Of a stretch of DNA of 64,000 nucleotides, positions 28,997-36,692 are shown in pieces. A model generated the notes under the pieces. That model ran no database searches. It saw only the letters and a list, made by a program, of their open reading frames with translations, and was not told the origin of the DNA. How positions within the stretch are numbered: position 1 is the first letter of the stretch; each line of letters begins with the position of its first letter. The stretch comes from Tahibacter amnicola (GTDB taxonomy: Bacteria > Pseudomonadota > Gammaproteobacteria > Xanthomonadales > Rhodanobacteraceae). Made by a program: the position numbers and the translations under genes. The stretch is from NCBI RefSeq assembly GCF_025398735.1, contig NZ_CP104694.1, positions 3,683,001 to 3,747,000 on the forward strand, given 5' to 3'.

Positions 28997-29767
28997 CTAA
29001 AGCGAGCTGCCATCGTCGGCTGTCGATGGTTCGCTGTTTGCCTTGAGAAGTTCGAGGGCTTGGTCATTCTCTTCCAGCCAGCGCTCAAGCAGTGGTAGCA
29101 ATGTTGCGGTCGAATTGTATTCTTGCTCGAAAGCGGCAAACGCATAGTGCGCGATCGGATCTTGCTTCCAGCCGTGATGGCGAAAGATGTCGACGGCGAA
29201 CCGTGTCTCGAAGTTCTCGCGGTCAACCGTTGAGTATGCGCCGGTCACGCCAGCGAAATTCGGGTGAATCACTTCGCTGAGGTCTTGGTGCATCTGCTGC
29301 AGATTCGGGTATTTTTCGGCAGCCTTGGCTAGTGCGGTAAGGATGTTGACGGCGCCGATCGAAGTGGATTTATCTTTGGAGCCCATAAGAAATTTTTTAG
29401 TGGCTTCCTCAAAATCTAGGAATGCGAGCTCGCCCGTCACGACTTTCGCGATCTTGTCGTTGACATAAATCGCCAGTGCCAGCGTTTCCAGTGCGCCCCG
29501 AAGCAACATCAATGCGCCTAACGTATGTTCGGCCTCAACGCACGAGACGAACTGCCGGCCGATATCATGCATGCGCCAAAAAAGTGCCTCCCTTACCACG
29601 ATGCAACGGGTGGGCGCTTTCCATTTGTGGGCAACCGGTGATCGCGCAAGCAGTCCTGCAATACTGATGCTGGGACACAGCGACCGCTTCCATCGATCCA
29701 GCCGCGCCTCGATGGATTTAATGTTCATTTCAGCGCTATGCCTGTCTTCGTATTCGGAATTCGACAT
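28997..29767 (-). CDS. hypothetical helical protein
   Basis: 256 residues, almost wholly alpha-helical by composition, with a good ribosome site (GGAGAG six bases before ATG). The segment ALMLLRGALETLALAIYV and the HPNF further on recall DUF5677/HEPN-like helical proteins, but no RNxxxH is present, so I do not assign a function. It lies about 115 bases downstream of the CBASS-like operon on the same strand and may be its last gene. Confidence 0.6.
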   Translation of the reverse strand: MSNSEYEDRHSAEMNIKSIEARLDRWKRSLCPSISIAGLLARSPVAHKWKAPTRCIVVREALFWRMHDIGRQFVSCVEAEHTLGALMLLRGALETLALAIYVNDKIAKVVTGELAFLDFEEATKKFLMGSKDKSTSIGAVNILTALAKAAEKYPNLQQMHQDLSEVIHPNFAGVTGAYSTVDRENFETRFAVDIFRHHGWKQDPIAHYAFAAFEQEYNSTATLLPLLERWLEENDQALELLKANSEPSTADDGSSL

Positions 29768-29960
29768 TGGGCTCTCCGATGGGGTGTGACGGCTATCGGC
29801 GCCGGAGCACGGACTGGTTAACGCAGGCAGAGTCTGACTGGGTTGATGGTCACGAATCGTCGAGTGTAGTCACGACGACGCCCTTAGTGGCCGTGGAACC
29901 GATGGTTGACGTCAGGGTGACAAGCAACGGCCGCGTAAATCACTTCGACCGCTGCGGAGA

Positions 29961-30335
29961 CTAACTGCGCGTCATGGCCGGCATAGCGCTCGGGCCTCTC
30001 CTTCCCCCATGGAAAAGGTTGTTGCGCACGCGCCGAACGGCAGACAGGAGTTGCACCCCTTCAGGGCCTTGCAACGGCATGTGCTCGAAAACTGCGACAC
30101 CGCCACGGACTACTTCCTTCATGGGGGGATCGATTAGCAGAATCTTTTTGGTTTCAGGCAGCAATCCGAAGGCCGTGGCGAGTTGGATCGCGATGTCGCT
30201 GGCGAAACGGTCCCAGTTGGCGGAAGCGTTGTTGCCTTCGTTGCCTATGCACAATCGCCGAATTCCTTTGAGCGCGAATTCCGCTCGCGCGAAGGCATTA
30301 AGCAGATCGAATGCCAGCTGCGGGGCAACGTTCAT
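29961..30335 (-). CDS. HEPN-like protein (RNxxxH), C-terminus lost by frameshift; full gene 29884-30335
   Basis: As written the frame gives 124 residues ending soon after R104-N105-xxx-H109 (RNNLFHGG), the HEPN ribonuclease signature. The C5 run at 30004-30008 (G5 on the coding strand) appears one base short: adding one G restores a frame that reads KERPERYAGHDAQLV then AAVEVIYAAVACHPDV, just the helix expected after RNxxxH, ending at 29884 with 150 residues. It starts 12 bases after the E2 gene with GAGG before ATG, so it is the fourth gene of the CBASS-like operon. HEPN proteins often cleave RNA in defence; the role here is inferred. Confidence 0.65.
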   Translation of the reverse strand: MNVAPQLAFDLLNAFARAEFALKGIRRLCIGNEGNNASANWDRFASDIAIQLATAFGLLPETKKILLIDPPMKEVVRGGVAVFEHMPLQGPEGVQLLSAVRRVRNNLFHGGRRGPSAMPAMTRS

Positions 30336-30347
30336 CAGTAGGCCTCG

Positions 30348-31079
30348 TTAAGTTGACCGTAGCCGCGCGGTAGCAGCTGTGATCTGACGCGTAGTTTCCT
30401 TCAAGTCTGCGAGGAGTCCCCCGTACACAAACTCGTCACGCAACGACTCGAGTTCCCGCTTGTTAGAGAGAGAACGCAGGTCCGCTATGCGATCGCGCAG
30501 CGAGCACTCTGCGAGTGCTTTCGCGCAGCCACACGGGCATGGCATTTCGCAAGCTTCCTCATCAGGTAAAAGTGCGAGATTCAGTGCAGCTAATACGCAA
30601 GACTCGGCAATGCCGAGATCGTCGGCAAGATCCTGGAGCTTGCCTTCGGAACCGTGGCGCAACTCCCCAAAGACGAAGGGGCCGCCGCGGTCCAGTTTGA
30701 CGCTGACCGCGTACAAGTACGGACGCAAGGTGTGGACCAAGAAGCCCCGCAGCTCGGGGTGGGCTCTAAGAACGCGTCGGAGCGCTAGGGGCGAACCGAG
30801 ACAGAGCGATCCGTCGTGGCCGTTGACATGGAAGTCCGGCTCACACGGAATAACGCCGCCGTTCTCAAACACCACGGGGGGCACGTTCGGGAACGATGGC
30901 GGAATGTGCACCGACAACTGAAATTCACGCACGACGCGGCCTGCTGCAGGGTGCTCCGCGTCTAAAAGATAAACTCCCTCCACAAGAAGCTTCTCTTGGT
31001 CGCAGGAAGCGAACCGGAGATCCGGCTGCTCCGCTAGAAACTCAGCGAGTCCGGGCACCACGCTCAAGGTCCAGTCCAA
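30348..31079 (-). CDS. stand-alone E2-like (ubiquitin-conjugating fold) protein of a CBASS-like operon
   Basis: 243 residues. The N-terminal domain has the E2 layout: a beta-strand FQLSVHIPPSFPNVPPVVF (the YPxxPP signature), HVNGHDG, then SLCLG with the presumed catalytic C93. The C-terminal part carries a Cys cluster (CPCGCAKALAEC) like a SecC-type zinc knuckle. Its start overlaps the CD-NTase gene by 16 bases. In type II short CBASS a lone E2 conjugates the CD-NTase to activate it; no E1 or JAB protease gene is seen here, which fits that class. Confidence 0.75.
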   Translation of the reverse strand: MDWTLSVVPGLAEFLAEQPDLRFASCDQEKLLVEGVYLLDAEHPAAGRVVREFQLSVHIPPSFPNVPPVVFENGGVIPCEPDFHVNGHDGSLCLGSPLALRRVLRAHPELRGFLVHTLRPYLYAVSVKLDRGGPFVFGELRHGSEGKLQDLADDLGIAESCVLAALNLALLPDEEACEMPCPCGCAKALAECSLRDRIADLRSLSNKRELESLRDEFVYGGLLADLKETTRQITAATARLRST

Positions 31080-32248
31080 GGCCGAGTCGTCGGCTCAATG
31101 GTTGCGGGCGTCGGCGCCGATGCCGGGGTGCCGGCGCCGATCGCTTTTTCTAGCCGATCCTGCCCCACGGACACTTTGAAATGCGCTAGCGCCCGTTCCA
31201 ACAGGGGCACCGCGTTCGCGTTCCTCAAGCTTGCAAAATCCGCCTTGGCTTGCGCGAGCCAAGCGTGAAAGTTTCGCTCTAGCGCCAAATGCGCGTACGA
31301 AGGGTCCGCCCACTTGTCCGCAAAGTCCTCCACGGGATTCACCGGATTGGGTACACGAGGTGTGGCAGGACGAACAAATCCACCCATGCGGTCCAGGACG
31401 CCTGCCAACGTGGTCTCAAGGTCGTTCTCACCTTGGTAGGCCTGGCCTGCCAGCGTGGTGATGATGACCGAGATGGGCTTCGCGTCAGGGTTCTTCTGAT
31501 ACATCACGTCGCGATGGCGTTTGAGGATGCGAATCGCCGCCTGCAAAGGAGAATTCCAGCGCCGTGAGGGCAAGCGGTCCACCGTTGTCCCTGCCATGGC
31601 GGCGGTTCGCTCGAGCAGGGCTTGTGCCTGCCGCATGCGCGATTCGAACCACAACGCAAACCCTTCGGAGTTGCTGAGCTTCCACGTGGCGTTCAACTCC
31701 CGGTAGTCGAGAGAGCGGTTGTCGGTGATGGAGCCAGCGTGCTGAGCGACGTTGGCGGCAACTGTCGGGTCAATGCCGTTGTTGCGCATCCGCTCCTGCA
31801 ACACTTGCCGATGGAGTGCGTTGCCTGGGATCGACGGGACGACATCCATGTGAAACGCCAGTTCATCCTGATAAGCCAAGCGCCAGCACCGATGCTTTTC
31901 CTCAAGCGGTGCCTCAATTTGTCGATCGTTTCGGTAGGTTTGGAGATCTCGTCCGACCACCCGTTTGAGGTCTTGCTGCGAGTGTGTGGCCTCAGTAACA
32001 CCCTCCCGCAAGCGGCAGCCCACATCCAGGTCGTACTCATCGTTGCCGAGCGGCCGAATGACAGTGCCCAGCCGGAAGGAACCTTGAGGAAAGATGTGAG
32101 GCGAATGCTTCGAGCACGCGGCACGGGCGCTTGCGAAAAAGTCTCCAAGATTCTGATAGCGCTGATCGGCACGCTCGTACGCCGAATCGGGGATGTCGAG
32201 CTCTTGAAGGAGCAGCGCCAGGTTGCGTTGAGAGATGGACGATGTCAT
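31064..32248 (-). CDS. CD-NTase (cGAS/DncV-like nucleotidyltransferase)
   Basis: 394 residues. The catalytic motif is clear: G56-S57 in PQGSFRLGT, then DEYDLDV with D73 and D75, and a third acid D135 in FHMDVVPS. This enzyme makes a cyclic oligonucleotide second messenger on phage infection; the nucleotide cannot be told from sequence. The last about 20 residues are a Pro/Thr/Ala-rich tail ending RPWTGP, a flexible end of the kind an E2 could conjugate. It lies 10 bases after the SAVED-peptidase gene and overlaps the E2 gene. Confidence 0.87.
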   Translation of the reverse strand: MTSSISQRNLALLLQELDIPDSAYERADQRYQNLGDFFASARAACSKHSPHIFPQGSFRLGTVIRPLGNDEYDLDVGCRLREGVTEATHSQQDLKRVVGRDLQTYRNDRQIEAPLEEKHRCWRLAYQDELAFHMDVVPSIPGNALHRQVLQERMRNNGIDPTVAANVAQHAGSITDNRSLDYRELNATWKLSNSEGFALWFESRMRQAQALLERTAAMAGTTVDRLPSRRWNSPLQAAIRILKRHRDVMYQKNPDAKPISVIITTLAGQAYQGENDLETTLAGVLDRMGGFVRPATPRVPNPVNPVEDFADKWADPSYAHLALERNFHAWLAQAKADFASLRNANAVPLLERALAHFKVSVGQDRLEKAIGAGTPASAPTPATIEPTTRPWTGP

Positions 32249-32258
32249 GGAGAGGCCC

Positions 32259-32825
32259 TCACGATTGACGTTGACGAGCGTGGTCGATCAAAGATTCAAA
32301 AAACTTGTCGATGACGTCTTTCCGCCGCGAGCGAAAGGCATCCAGCAACCCTGGAATCGACAGGTTCTGATCGCTCGGAAATCGCTGCAGGCGATTGCGA
32401 TCGTCGATTAGTGCGATCTCTGGATTGTCCGATCCGCGCATCCGACCCAGGTCCAGGTAGACGCGGCGCGCATCAGTCATGATCGGCGGGCCTGTCAGCT
32501 CGATCACCGGTGGGCGGCACAGCCGCGTCATGGCGTCGGAAAGATCGATGGCGTGCGCAATCTCGATACGTCGCCAATACCAATTCAGGTAACGTCGAAG
32601 CCGACGTTCTTGCCACACCGTGATGGGCTCTGCGGGTTCGAAGCTCCAGAATGCGTCGATCGCTTCGGTGATGCTCGTACGAAGGTAGCCGATCAGGTCC
32701 GCATCGTTGAGGACATGGTCCTGCCTCTGACGCACCACATAGTCCACCTGATGCAGGGTTCCGTAGGCATCCGCGATGTAGTCGAGTCGCTCGAGACAAT
32801 TGGCGAATGCGCCAATGTTCCTCAC
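32259..32825 (-). CDS. C-terminal part of the SAVED-HExxH effector, separated by a frameshift
   Basis: The open frame from GTG 32825 gives 188 residues, but the same frame continues upstream to 32873 and reads WHEYLHEYQYLTQHTV, with an HExxH zinc motif (HEYLH, residues 387-391 of the restored protein), then LERLDYIAD where E412, D415 or D419 could be the third metal ligand, as in M48-type peptidases. It therefore belongs to the SAVED gene, split at a homopolymer. Predicted role: a metallopeptidase domain switched on when the SAVED domain binds the CD-NTase product. The rest of the domain is helical and not recognised. Confidence 0.7.
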   Translation of the reverse strand: MRNIGAFANCLERLDYIADAYGTLHQVDYVVRQRQDHVLNDADLIGYLRTSITEAIDAFWSFEPAEPITVWQERRLRRYLNWYWRRIEIAHAIDLSDAMTRLCRPPVIELTGPPIMTDARRVYLDLGRMRGSDNPEIALIDDRNRLQRFPSDQNLSIPGLLDAFRSRRKDVIDKFFESLIDHARQRQS

Positions 32826-32836
32826 CGTGTGCTGCG

Positions 32837-34024
32837 TCAGGTACTGGTACTCGTGCAGATACTCGTGCCAAAAAATGCACGCGCCAGCTTCCTAACTCGA
32901 TCGGCATCACCGCCTGCGTCCGCCATGTCGAGCAACATTCTGTTGGGGAAAAACCAGACCCGCGCTGTCCGATCAAACGAGAACTCATCGACATCGTCTT
33001 GGCTGATCGTGTCGACGTCCTTGACTAGCTCCCAGATCGAAGCCAAGTCCGAAGGACATGGGTTGTCGCCGACCAGCGGTGCGGCCAGATAGCCAGGCCA
33101 AGAGCCGTGCGTCTTCAGCACCTGCGCGTGTTCGTATACCTGTTTAAGCGCCTCCCGCCACCGTTCTCGGATCGTGTCAGCGCGGGCAACTTCGTCAGCC
33201 GTCAATGGACGCTGCACTTCTTCACCCGCACGAGGTGTGAGAAGGATTGCCGGTGTTTGCGCGGGGGTCGCGTCAGACCGGTAACGATAGGTCTGTACCC
33301 GACGGCCATTGCGCAATCGCAGTTCCTGCCCGACTGCGAGGCATACGGAAACTGGACCCGCGAGAAAGAGGTGAATCGTTTGGATGCCCGGTCGTGTTCG
33401 GTCGAGCTCGGCCAACACCTCGCGCACAGCGACTCGCACGCGTTCCACGTCGGCTTGGCTTTGCAGGAGCCCCGGAATCGGTGTAACGCCGCGCGGCCGC
33501 ACCGTGACATCGGCGATACGTTGGCTCGGTGCAATGACTTGGTCGACATGCTCGGCGTGGACGGTAAACGACACTTCGATGCGCAAGGTCACATCGCGGG
33601 CCGCTTCGATGACGTCTCGTGGCTCGCCGACCTTGTCGAAGGCGACCGTCGCGTCCTGTTCGAGCCATTCGAACCGCTTGGTGTCGACCGCCAAGTCGCG
33701 ACACTCGATGCGATGCTCATCACCTAGAAAGGCCGAGAGCGCGACCAACGTGGGCACTTCGTCGAGCCCGATGTAGCGCACCATCGCCGGCCCGTTCTGG
33801 TCGAGGTCCGCGAGGACTTGCTTCGCGAATGTTCGTACACGCGCTTCGACGGGTGACCAGAAGCCTGTCGTGACGCTCGGATCCAACTCTCTGGTATCGA
33901 GGCGAAGAATAGTGCGAGGAAGCCGAGCCTCTTCGTCGGTCAAGGAAGCTACCGCTTCTTCTTCGCTGGTCGTGCGAAAGATGCTGATACCCAGCAAGAG
34001 GAGAAGTCGCTTATGGTGGCTCAT
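32837..34024 (-). CDS. SAVED-domain effector, N-terminal part (CBASS-like)
   Basis: 395 residues as written, the last ten being out-of-frame. The first about 265 residues look like a SAVED domain, the sensor for cyclic oligonucleotides: an N-terminal half (residues about 85-160) and a second half with REVLAELDRTRPGIQTIHLFLAGPVSVCLAVG (split here at residues 201-232) and the strand RRVQTYRY. A helical linker (270-310) leads to RVWFFPNRMLLDMADAGG, then RKLARAFF where the frame breaks. First gene of a run SAVED-CD-NTase-E2-HEPN. Known SAVED effectors carry HNH, TIR, Lon or membrane parts; a C-terminal HExxH part is less usual. Confidence 0.75.
   Translation of the reverse strand: MSHHKRLLLLLGISIFRTTSEEEAVASLTDEEARLPRTILRLDTRELDPSVTTGFWSPVEARVRTFAKQVLADLDQNGPAMVRYIGLDEVPTLVALSAFLGDEHRIECRDLAVDTKRFEWLEQDATVAFDKVGEPRDVIEAARDVTLRIEVSFTVHAEHVDQVIAPSQRIADVTVRPRGVTPIPGLLQSQADVERVRVAVREVLAELDRTRPGIQTIHLFLAGPVSVCLAVGQELRLRNGRRVQTYRYRSDATPAQTPAILLTPRAGEEVQRPLTADEVARADTIRERWREALKQVYEHAQVLKTHGSWPGYLAAPLVGDNPCPSDLASIWELVKDVDTISQDDVDEFSFDRTARVWFFPNRMLLDMADAGGDADRVRKLARAFFGTSICTSTST
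32870..32875 (-). other. frameshift site (T6 on coding strand) in the effector gene
   Basis: On the coding strand the SAVED frame reads ...RAFF through six T and then runs to an early stop. One extra T would join it to the WHEYLHEY frame, giving a 588-residue protein (1,767 coding bases). The break falls just before the HExxH motif. It may be an assembly error, a disabling mutation, a phase-variable tract, or a slippage site. Confidence 0.8.
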
Positions 34025-34085
34025 CTCGCGATGCCTGCCTTATCTCAGAGGGCGGACGTGGTGCGACAGCGGACGTGAATTCGTT

Positions 34086-34298
34086 CTAGGTTCCGCGCTT
34101 CAACAGCTGATCCAGCGAGTCCACGCCCTCGCGTTTCAACACCGTTCCCAACTCCGCGTCGGAGCGGTAGCCTTTGGCGAAGTCTTCGCCGTAGGTTTCA
34201 CGCAATGTTCCGACGAGCGTGTCGCTGCGCTTCTTGCGAATCTGGCCATCTTCGTCGCGCATGCGGTTATCGAGGCCCTTCGGATAGTGCTTCGTCAT
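34086..34298 (-). CDS. small conserved-looking protein before the CBASS-like operon
   Basis: 70 residues from ATG 34298, which has GAGGG upstream; an in-frame ATG at 34331 is less well placed. Basic and charged (RKKRSDTLVGTLRETYGEDF), no membrane segment; not recognised. It lies between the ImmA/IrrE gene and the SAVED gene, 61 bases from the latter, and a palindrome (34333-34352) sits just before it, so its promoter probably also serves the operon downstream. Confidence 0.6.
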   Translation of the reverse strand: MTKHYPKGLDNRMRDEDGQIRKKRSDTLVGTLRETYGEDFAKGYRSDAELGTVLKREGVDSLDQLLKRGT

Positions 34299-34332
34299 CG
34301 TCGTGCCCTCATGGCAAAGTTTCGTTACCACA

Positions 34333-34352
34333 AATCCGCAGATTAGCGGATT
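34333..34352 (-). promoter_or_regulatory. operator-like palindrome AATCCGC-N6-GCGGATT
   Basis: Perfect 7-bp arms (34333-34339 and 34346-34352) 35 bases before the 70-residue gene. The same core, ATCCGC-N6-GCGGAT, occurs before the XRE gene at 35494-35511, so both are likely bound by that repressor. Confidence 0.7.
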
Positions 34353-34407
34353 GCCGGTGAACGCTACTCTTCTATCGGTCCCAATGCAACCCTACCGGGA
34401 GCCGGTC

Positions 34408-35127
34408 TCAGAACGTGAGATTCAGATTGATATGCGACAAAAGGCCCAGGCGGTGCGCACGCACCTGGGCGGCATCACGGGACACATGGAATCGCTCACA
34501 TAACGTGATGATGAGCGCACGACCGTAGTCGGAATCAGGCACAAGGGGTTCGAGCGACGGCGGCGGAGCGCGTGCGGCCACCTCCTGCGCCACCTTCTTC
34601 ACGCGCGATCCTGGCATCAAGAAAGCGCCGCAGGCGTGGCCTGCCTGCCATTCCATCCAATCCACTTGCGGGGCGTTGAGCAAGGTGTCGCGCTTGCACA
34701 CCTGCACATCGTCGGGGCGAGGCTTCGTCGGAAACAGCGAAGGCGCCGATCGCTGATCGAAGAGCCACGCATGGAAGAGCACGTGCCCCAGCTCATGCGT
34801 CAGCGTCGTGCGCAGCCGGTTCTCACGGAATTCGTCGGTGGCCAGGATCTCGTGGATCCGGACGATGGGCTTCTTGCCCGGGCGAAACTCCGTTACACCC
34901 TCGACACCTTCCCCGTACCGGGTCGCAAGGTCGGCGTAGGAATCGAAATCGTCGACGTGACGCTCAATCAGCTTGGTCAAGTCGTCGGTGAGGACGGGAT
35001 ATTCGACCTTGCCATACAGGGAACGCAGGAAGGTCGACATCACCTTCTCACACTCCATGTCGAGTTCGCCCGGCTCGTAGAACGGGCGCTGGGCGAATCG
35101 GCCGGTAGGATCGGGGATGAGTTTCAC
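34408..35127 (-). CDS. ImmA/IrrE-family metallopeptidase (CapP-like candidate)
   Basis: 239 residues. Zinc motif HELGH at 111-115 and a likely third ligand E159 in EWQAGHACGAFLMP, the typical ImmA/IrrE arrangement; a helical C-terminal region follows. These peptidases cleave a partner XRE repressor to release stress or prophage genes, and CapP does so for CBASS operons. It follows the XRE gene by two bases, so the two are made together. Whether it senses DNA damage, as described for CapP, cannot be seen. Confidence 0.85.
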   Translation of the reverse strand: MKLIPDPTGRFAQRPFYEPGELDMECEKVMSTFLRSLYGKVEYPVLTDDLTKLIERHVDDFDSYADLATRYGEGVEGVTEFRPGKKPIVRIHEILATDEFRENRLRTTLTHELGHVLFHAWLFDQRSAPSLFPTKPRPDDVQVCKRDTLLNAPQVDWMEWQAGHACGAFLMPGSRVKKVAQEVAARAPPPSLEPLVPDSDYGRALIITLCERFHVSRDAAQVRAHRLGLLSHINLNLTF

Positions 35128-35129
35128 GC

Positions 35130-35465
35130 CTAGCGCGCTTTGGCCGCCTGCTTCCGGAATGCGGTCACCAGCGTGGTGAAATCCTCTTCCGATTTGATTT
35201 GACGTCGCAGGCTATCCGGCCAGCGGTCGGCGAGGAACGCGAGGTAATCCGCGTTGAGATCGAGGACACGCGAAAACTGGGTCACGAGCTGGGCCGAGGA
35301 CGGGCTGCGGCGGTCGTGCTCGATGTCGTTGAGATATTGGGGGGAAATCGACTTCACATTGCCGGTGTCATCGGCGAGCTTCACCCGCTCGGCAAGTTCC
35401 TTCTGGCTGAGTCCCTTGGCGCGCCGGGCGGCAGCGATCGCGGTTCCGAAGGTATCGGTGGCCAT
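35130..35465 (-). CDS. XRE-family repressor (CapH-like candidate)
   Basis: 111 residues with an N-terminal helix-turn-helix (FGTAIAAARRAKGLSQKELAERV, residues 6-28, then SPQYLNDIEHDRRSPS). The C-terminal third may dimerise or be the cleavage target of the ImmA/IrrE protein encoded two bases on. A palindrome lies 29 bases before its start, so it likely represses itself and, by the matching site at 34333, the downstream defence genes. Confidence 0.85.
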   Translation of the reverse strand: MATDTFGTAIAAARRAKGLSQKELAERVKLADDTGNVKSISPQYLNDIEHDRRSPSSAQLVTQFSRVLDLNADYLAFLADRWPDSLRRQIKSEEDFTTLVTAFRKQAAKAR

Positions 35466-35493
35466 GGTGTCCTCGGTCTTGGTGAGAAAGCAT

Positions 35494-35511
35494 ATCCGCT
35501 GATACGCGGAT
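35494..35511 (-). promoter_or_regulatory. operator-like palindrome ATCCGC-N6-GCGGAT
   Basis: Perfect 6-bp arms with a 6-base spacer, 29-46 bases upstream of the XRE start, where a self-repressor would bind. It matches the site at 34333-34352 in arms and spacing. Confidence 0.7.
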
Positions 35512-35594
35512 TCTGGAAGTGCAATTAGTCGTACAGTAGATCGCGATGTTTTCGACGGTCCGCGAGGTGGCGCACAATCCCGGCCGCAGCTACA

Positions 35595-36641
35595 TCAGGG
35601 ATCAATCCCTGTTGTCACTGGTGCCGACGTCGCGACAAGCTGACTCAGCGGGCCGAGTTGGGCGAGCACTTTTTCCAGCGCATCGAGACGGCTGGTGGCC
35701 TGGGTGGCGGTTGTTTCGGCAGCCCGGCGTGCCGCCTGTTCGGTTTCCAGCGCCTTTCGCATGGCCGCCGCGTCGATGCGCAAGCCGTCGCCAGCAACCT
35801 GCTCCTGCGCGCAGCGCAGCTGCAGGGCGTCCCGCTCCCGAGCAACGGGCCTGAGCGCCTGGACTTCCTCGTCGAGCCGGCGCACCTGCGCTCGGAGGTC
35901 GCGTGCTTCGCGGTCGTGCTGCCCGCCGTGTTCGGTCAGGCGGACATTGTCGCGGTTAAGCTGCAGCAGTTCCTGGTTCTTGCCGGTGAGGCTGTCGCGC
36001 GCTTCGCGCAGCTCCACCTGCAGCTGCTGCACCTGGTGCTCATGGCGTCGCTGCTCCTGGTCGCGTTGTTCTTTTACGGCGGTCCGGTAGTGCTCCAGCG
36101 CCTCGCGGGCGTGCGTGTGCTTCTGCTCCAGGGACTGCACGTGCGTGTCGCGCTCGGCCAGGCGTGCGGTTACGCCGGCAACACGCTCTTCGAGCTGCCG
36201 CACCGTGGCGATCGCGTCGGCTAGGCCGGTCTGGGTAGCCTCGTGCTCGGCCTGGACGGTCTGCAGCGTCTCCTCGGCACGGCGCAGTTGGGCGGTCAGC
36301 GTGGTGGTTTCCTGGCGGGCTTGTTCCAGCGCGGCCGCGCTATCGCGCAGCTGGGCTTCGCAGCGCGCCTGGACTTCGGCGATTCGAGCATCAGCCTCGG
36401 CATTGAGCTGGCCGGCCAGGCGGCTCACGAGATCCGCCAAAGTATCGCTAATCGGATATTTCCCGCCGACGCCCTTCGCGTCCTCCGCCTCGAGCTCTTT
36501 GAGGTACCGGTGGATCGTGGTTTTGGAACCGGTGTTGCCGAGTGCCACGCGTAGCGCATCCACGGAGGGGTGCTTGCCCTGGGCCAGCAGCGCATTGCGC
36601 GCCTTCTCGACTTCGGTCTTGTAGACGCCGCCGCGTGCCAT
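35595..36641 (-). CDS. KfrA-like DNA-binding coiled-coil protein
   Basis: 348 residues: an N-terminal KfrA_N-type helix-turn-helix (VEKARNALLAQGKHPSVDAL...GSKTTIHRYLKEL, residues about 10-50) followed by a coiled coil of about 250 residues rich in Glu, Gln, Arg and Ala. KfrA proteins of plasmids bind their own promoter and help partition. On a chromosome-like background it may be a plasmid or integrative-element remnant, or a regulator of the divergent PHP-ATPase gene. GAGGATGATGCG precedes the ATG. Confidence 0.85.
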   Translation of the reverse strand: MARGGVYKTEVEKARNALLAQGKHPSVDALRVALGNTGSKTTIHRYLKELEAEDAKGVGGKYPISDTLADLVSRLAGQLNAEADARIAEVQARCEAQLRDSAAALEQARQETTTLTAQLRRAEETLQTVQAEHEATQTGLADAIATVRQLEERVAGVTARLAERDTHVQSLEQKHTHAREALEHYRTAVKEQRDQEQRRHEHQVQQLQVELREARDSLTGKNQELLQLNRDNVRLTEHGGQHDREARDLRAQVRRLDEEVQALRPVARERDALQLRCAQEQVAGDGLRIDAAAMRKALETEQAARRAAETTATQATSRLDALEKVLAQLGPLSQLVATSAPVTTGIDP

Positions 36642-36680
36642 CGCATCATCCTCAGTGTATTTCGTACTGCATTACATACC

Positions 36681-36692
36681 ACGTAATTACGT
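36681..36692. promoter_or_regulatory. palindrome ACGTAATTACGT between kfrA-like and trlF-like genes
   Basis: Perfect 12-bp palindrome 40 bases upstream of the KfrA start, in an AT-richer stretch of the 223-base divergent spacer. KfrA proteins repress their own promoter, so this is a fair operator candidate. Confidence 0.5.

Noticed and set aside
28997-29767. HEPN nuclease assignment for the 256-residue protein
   Set aside because: Helical and in the right neighbourhood, but the RNxxxH motif is absent.
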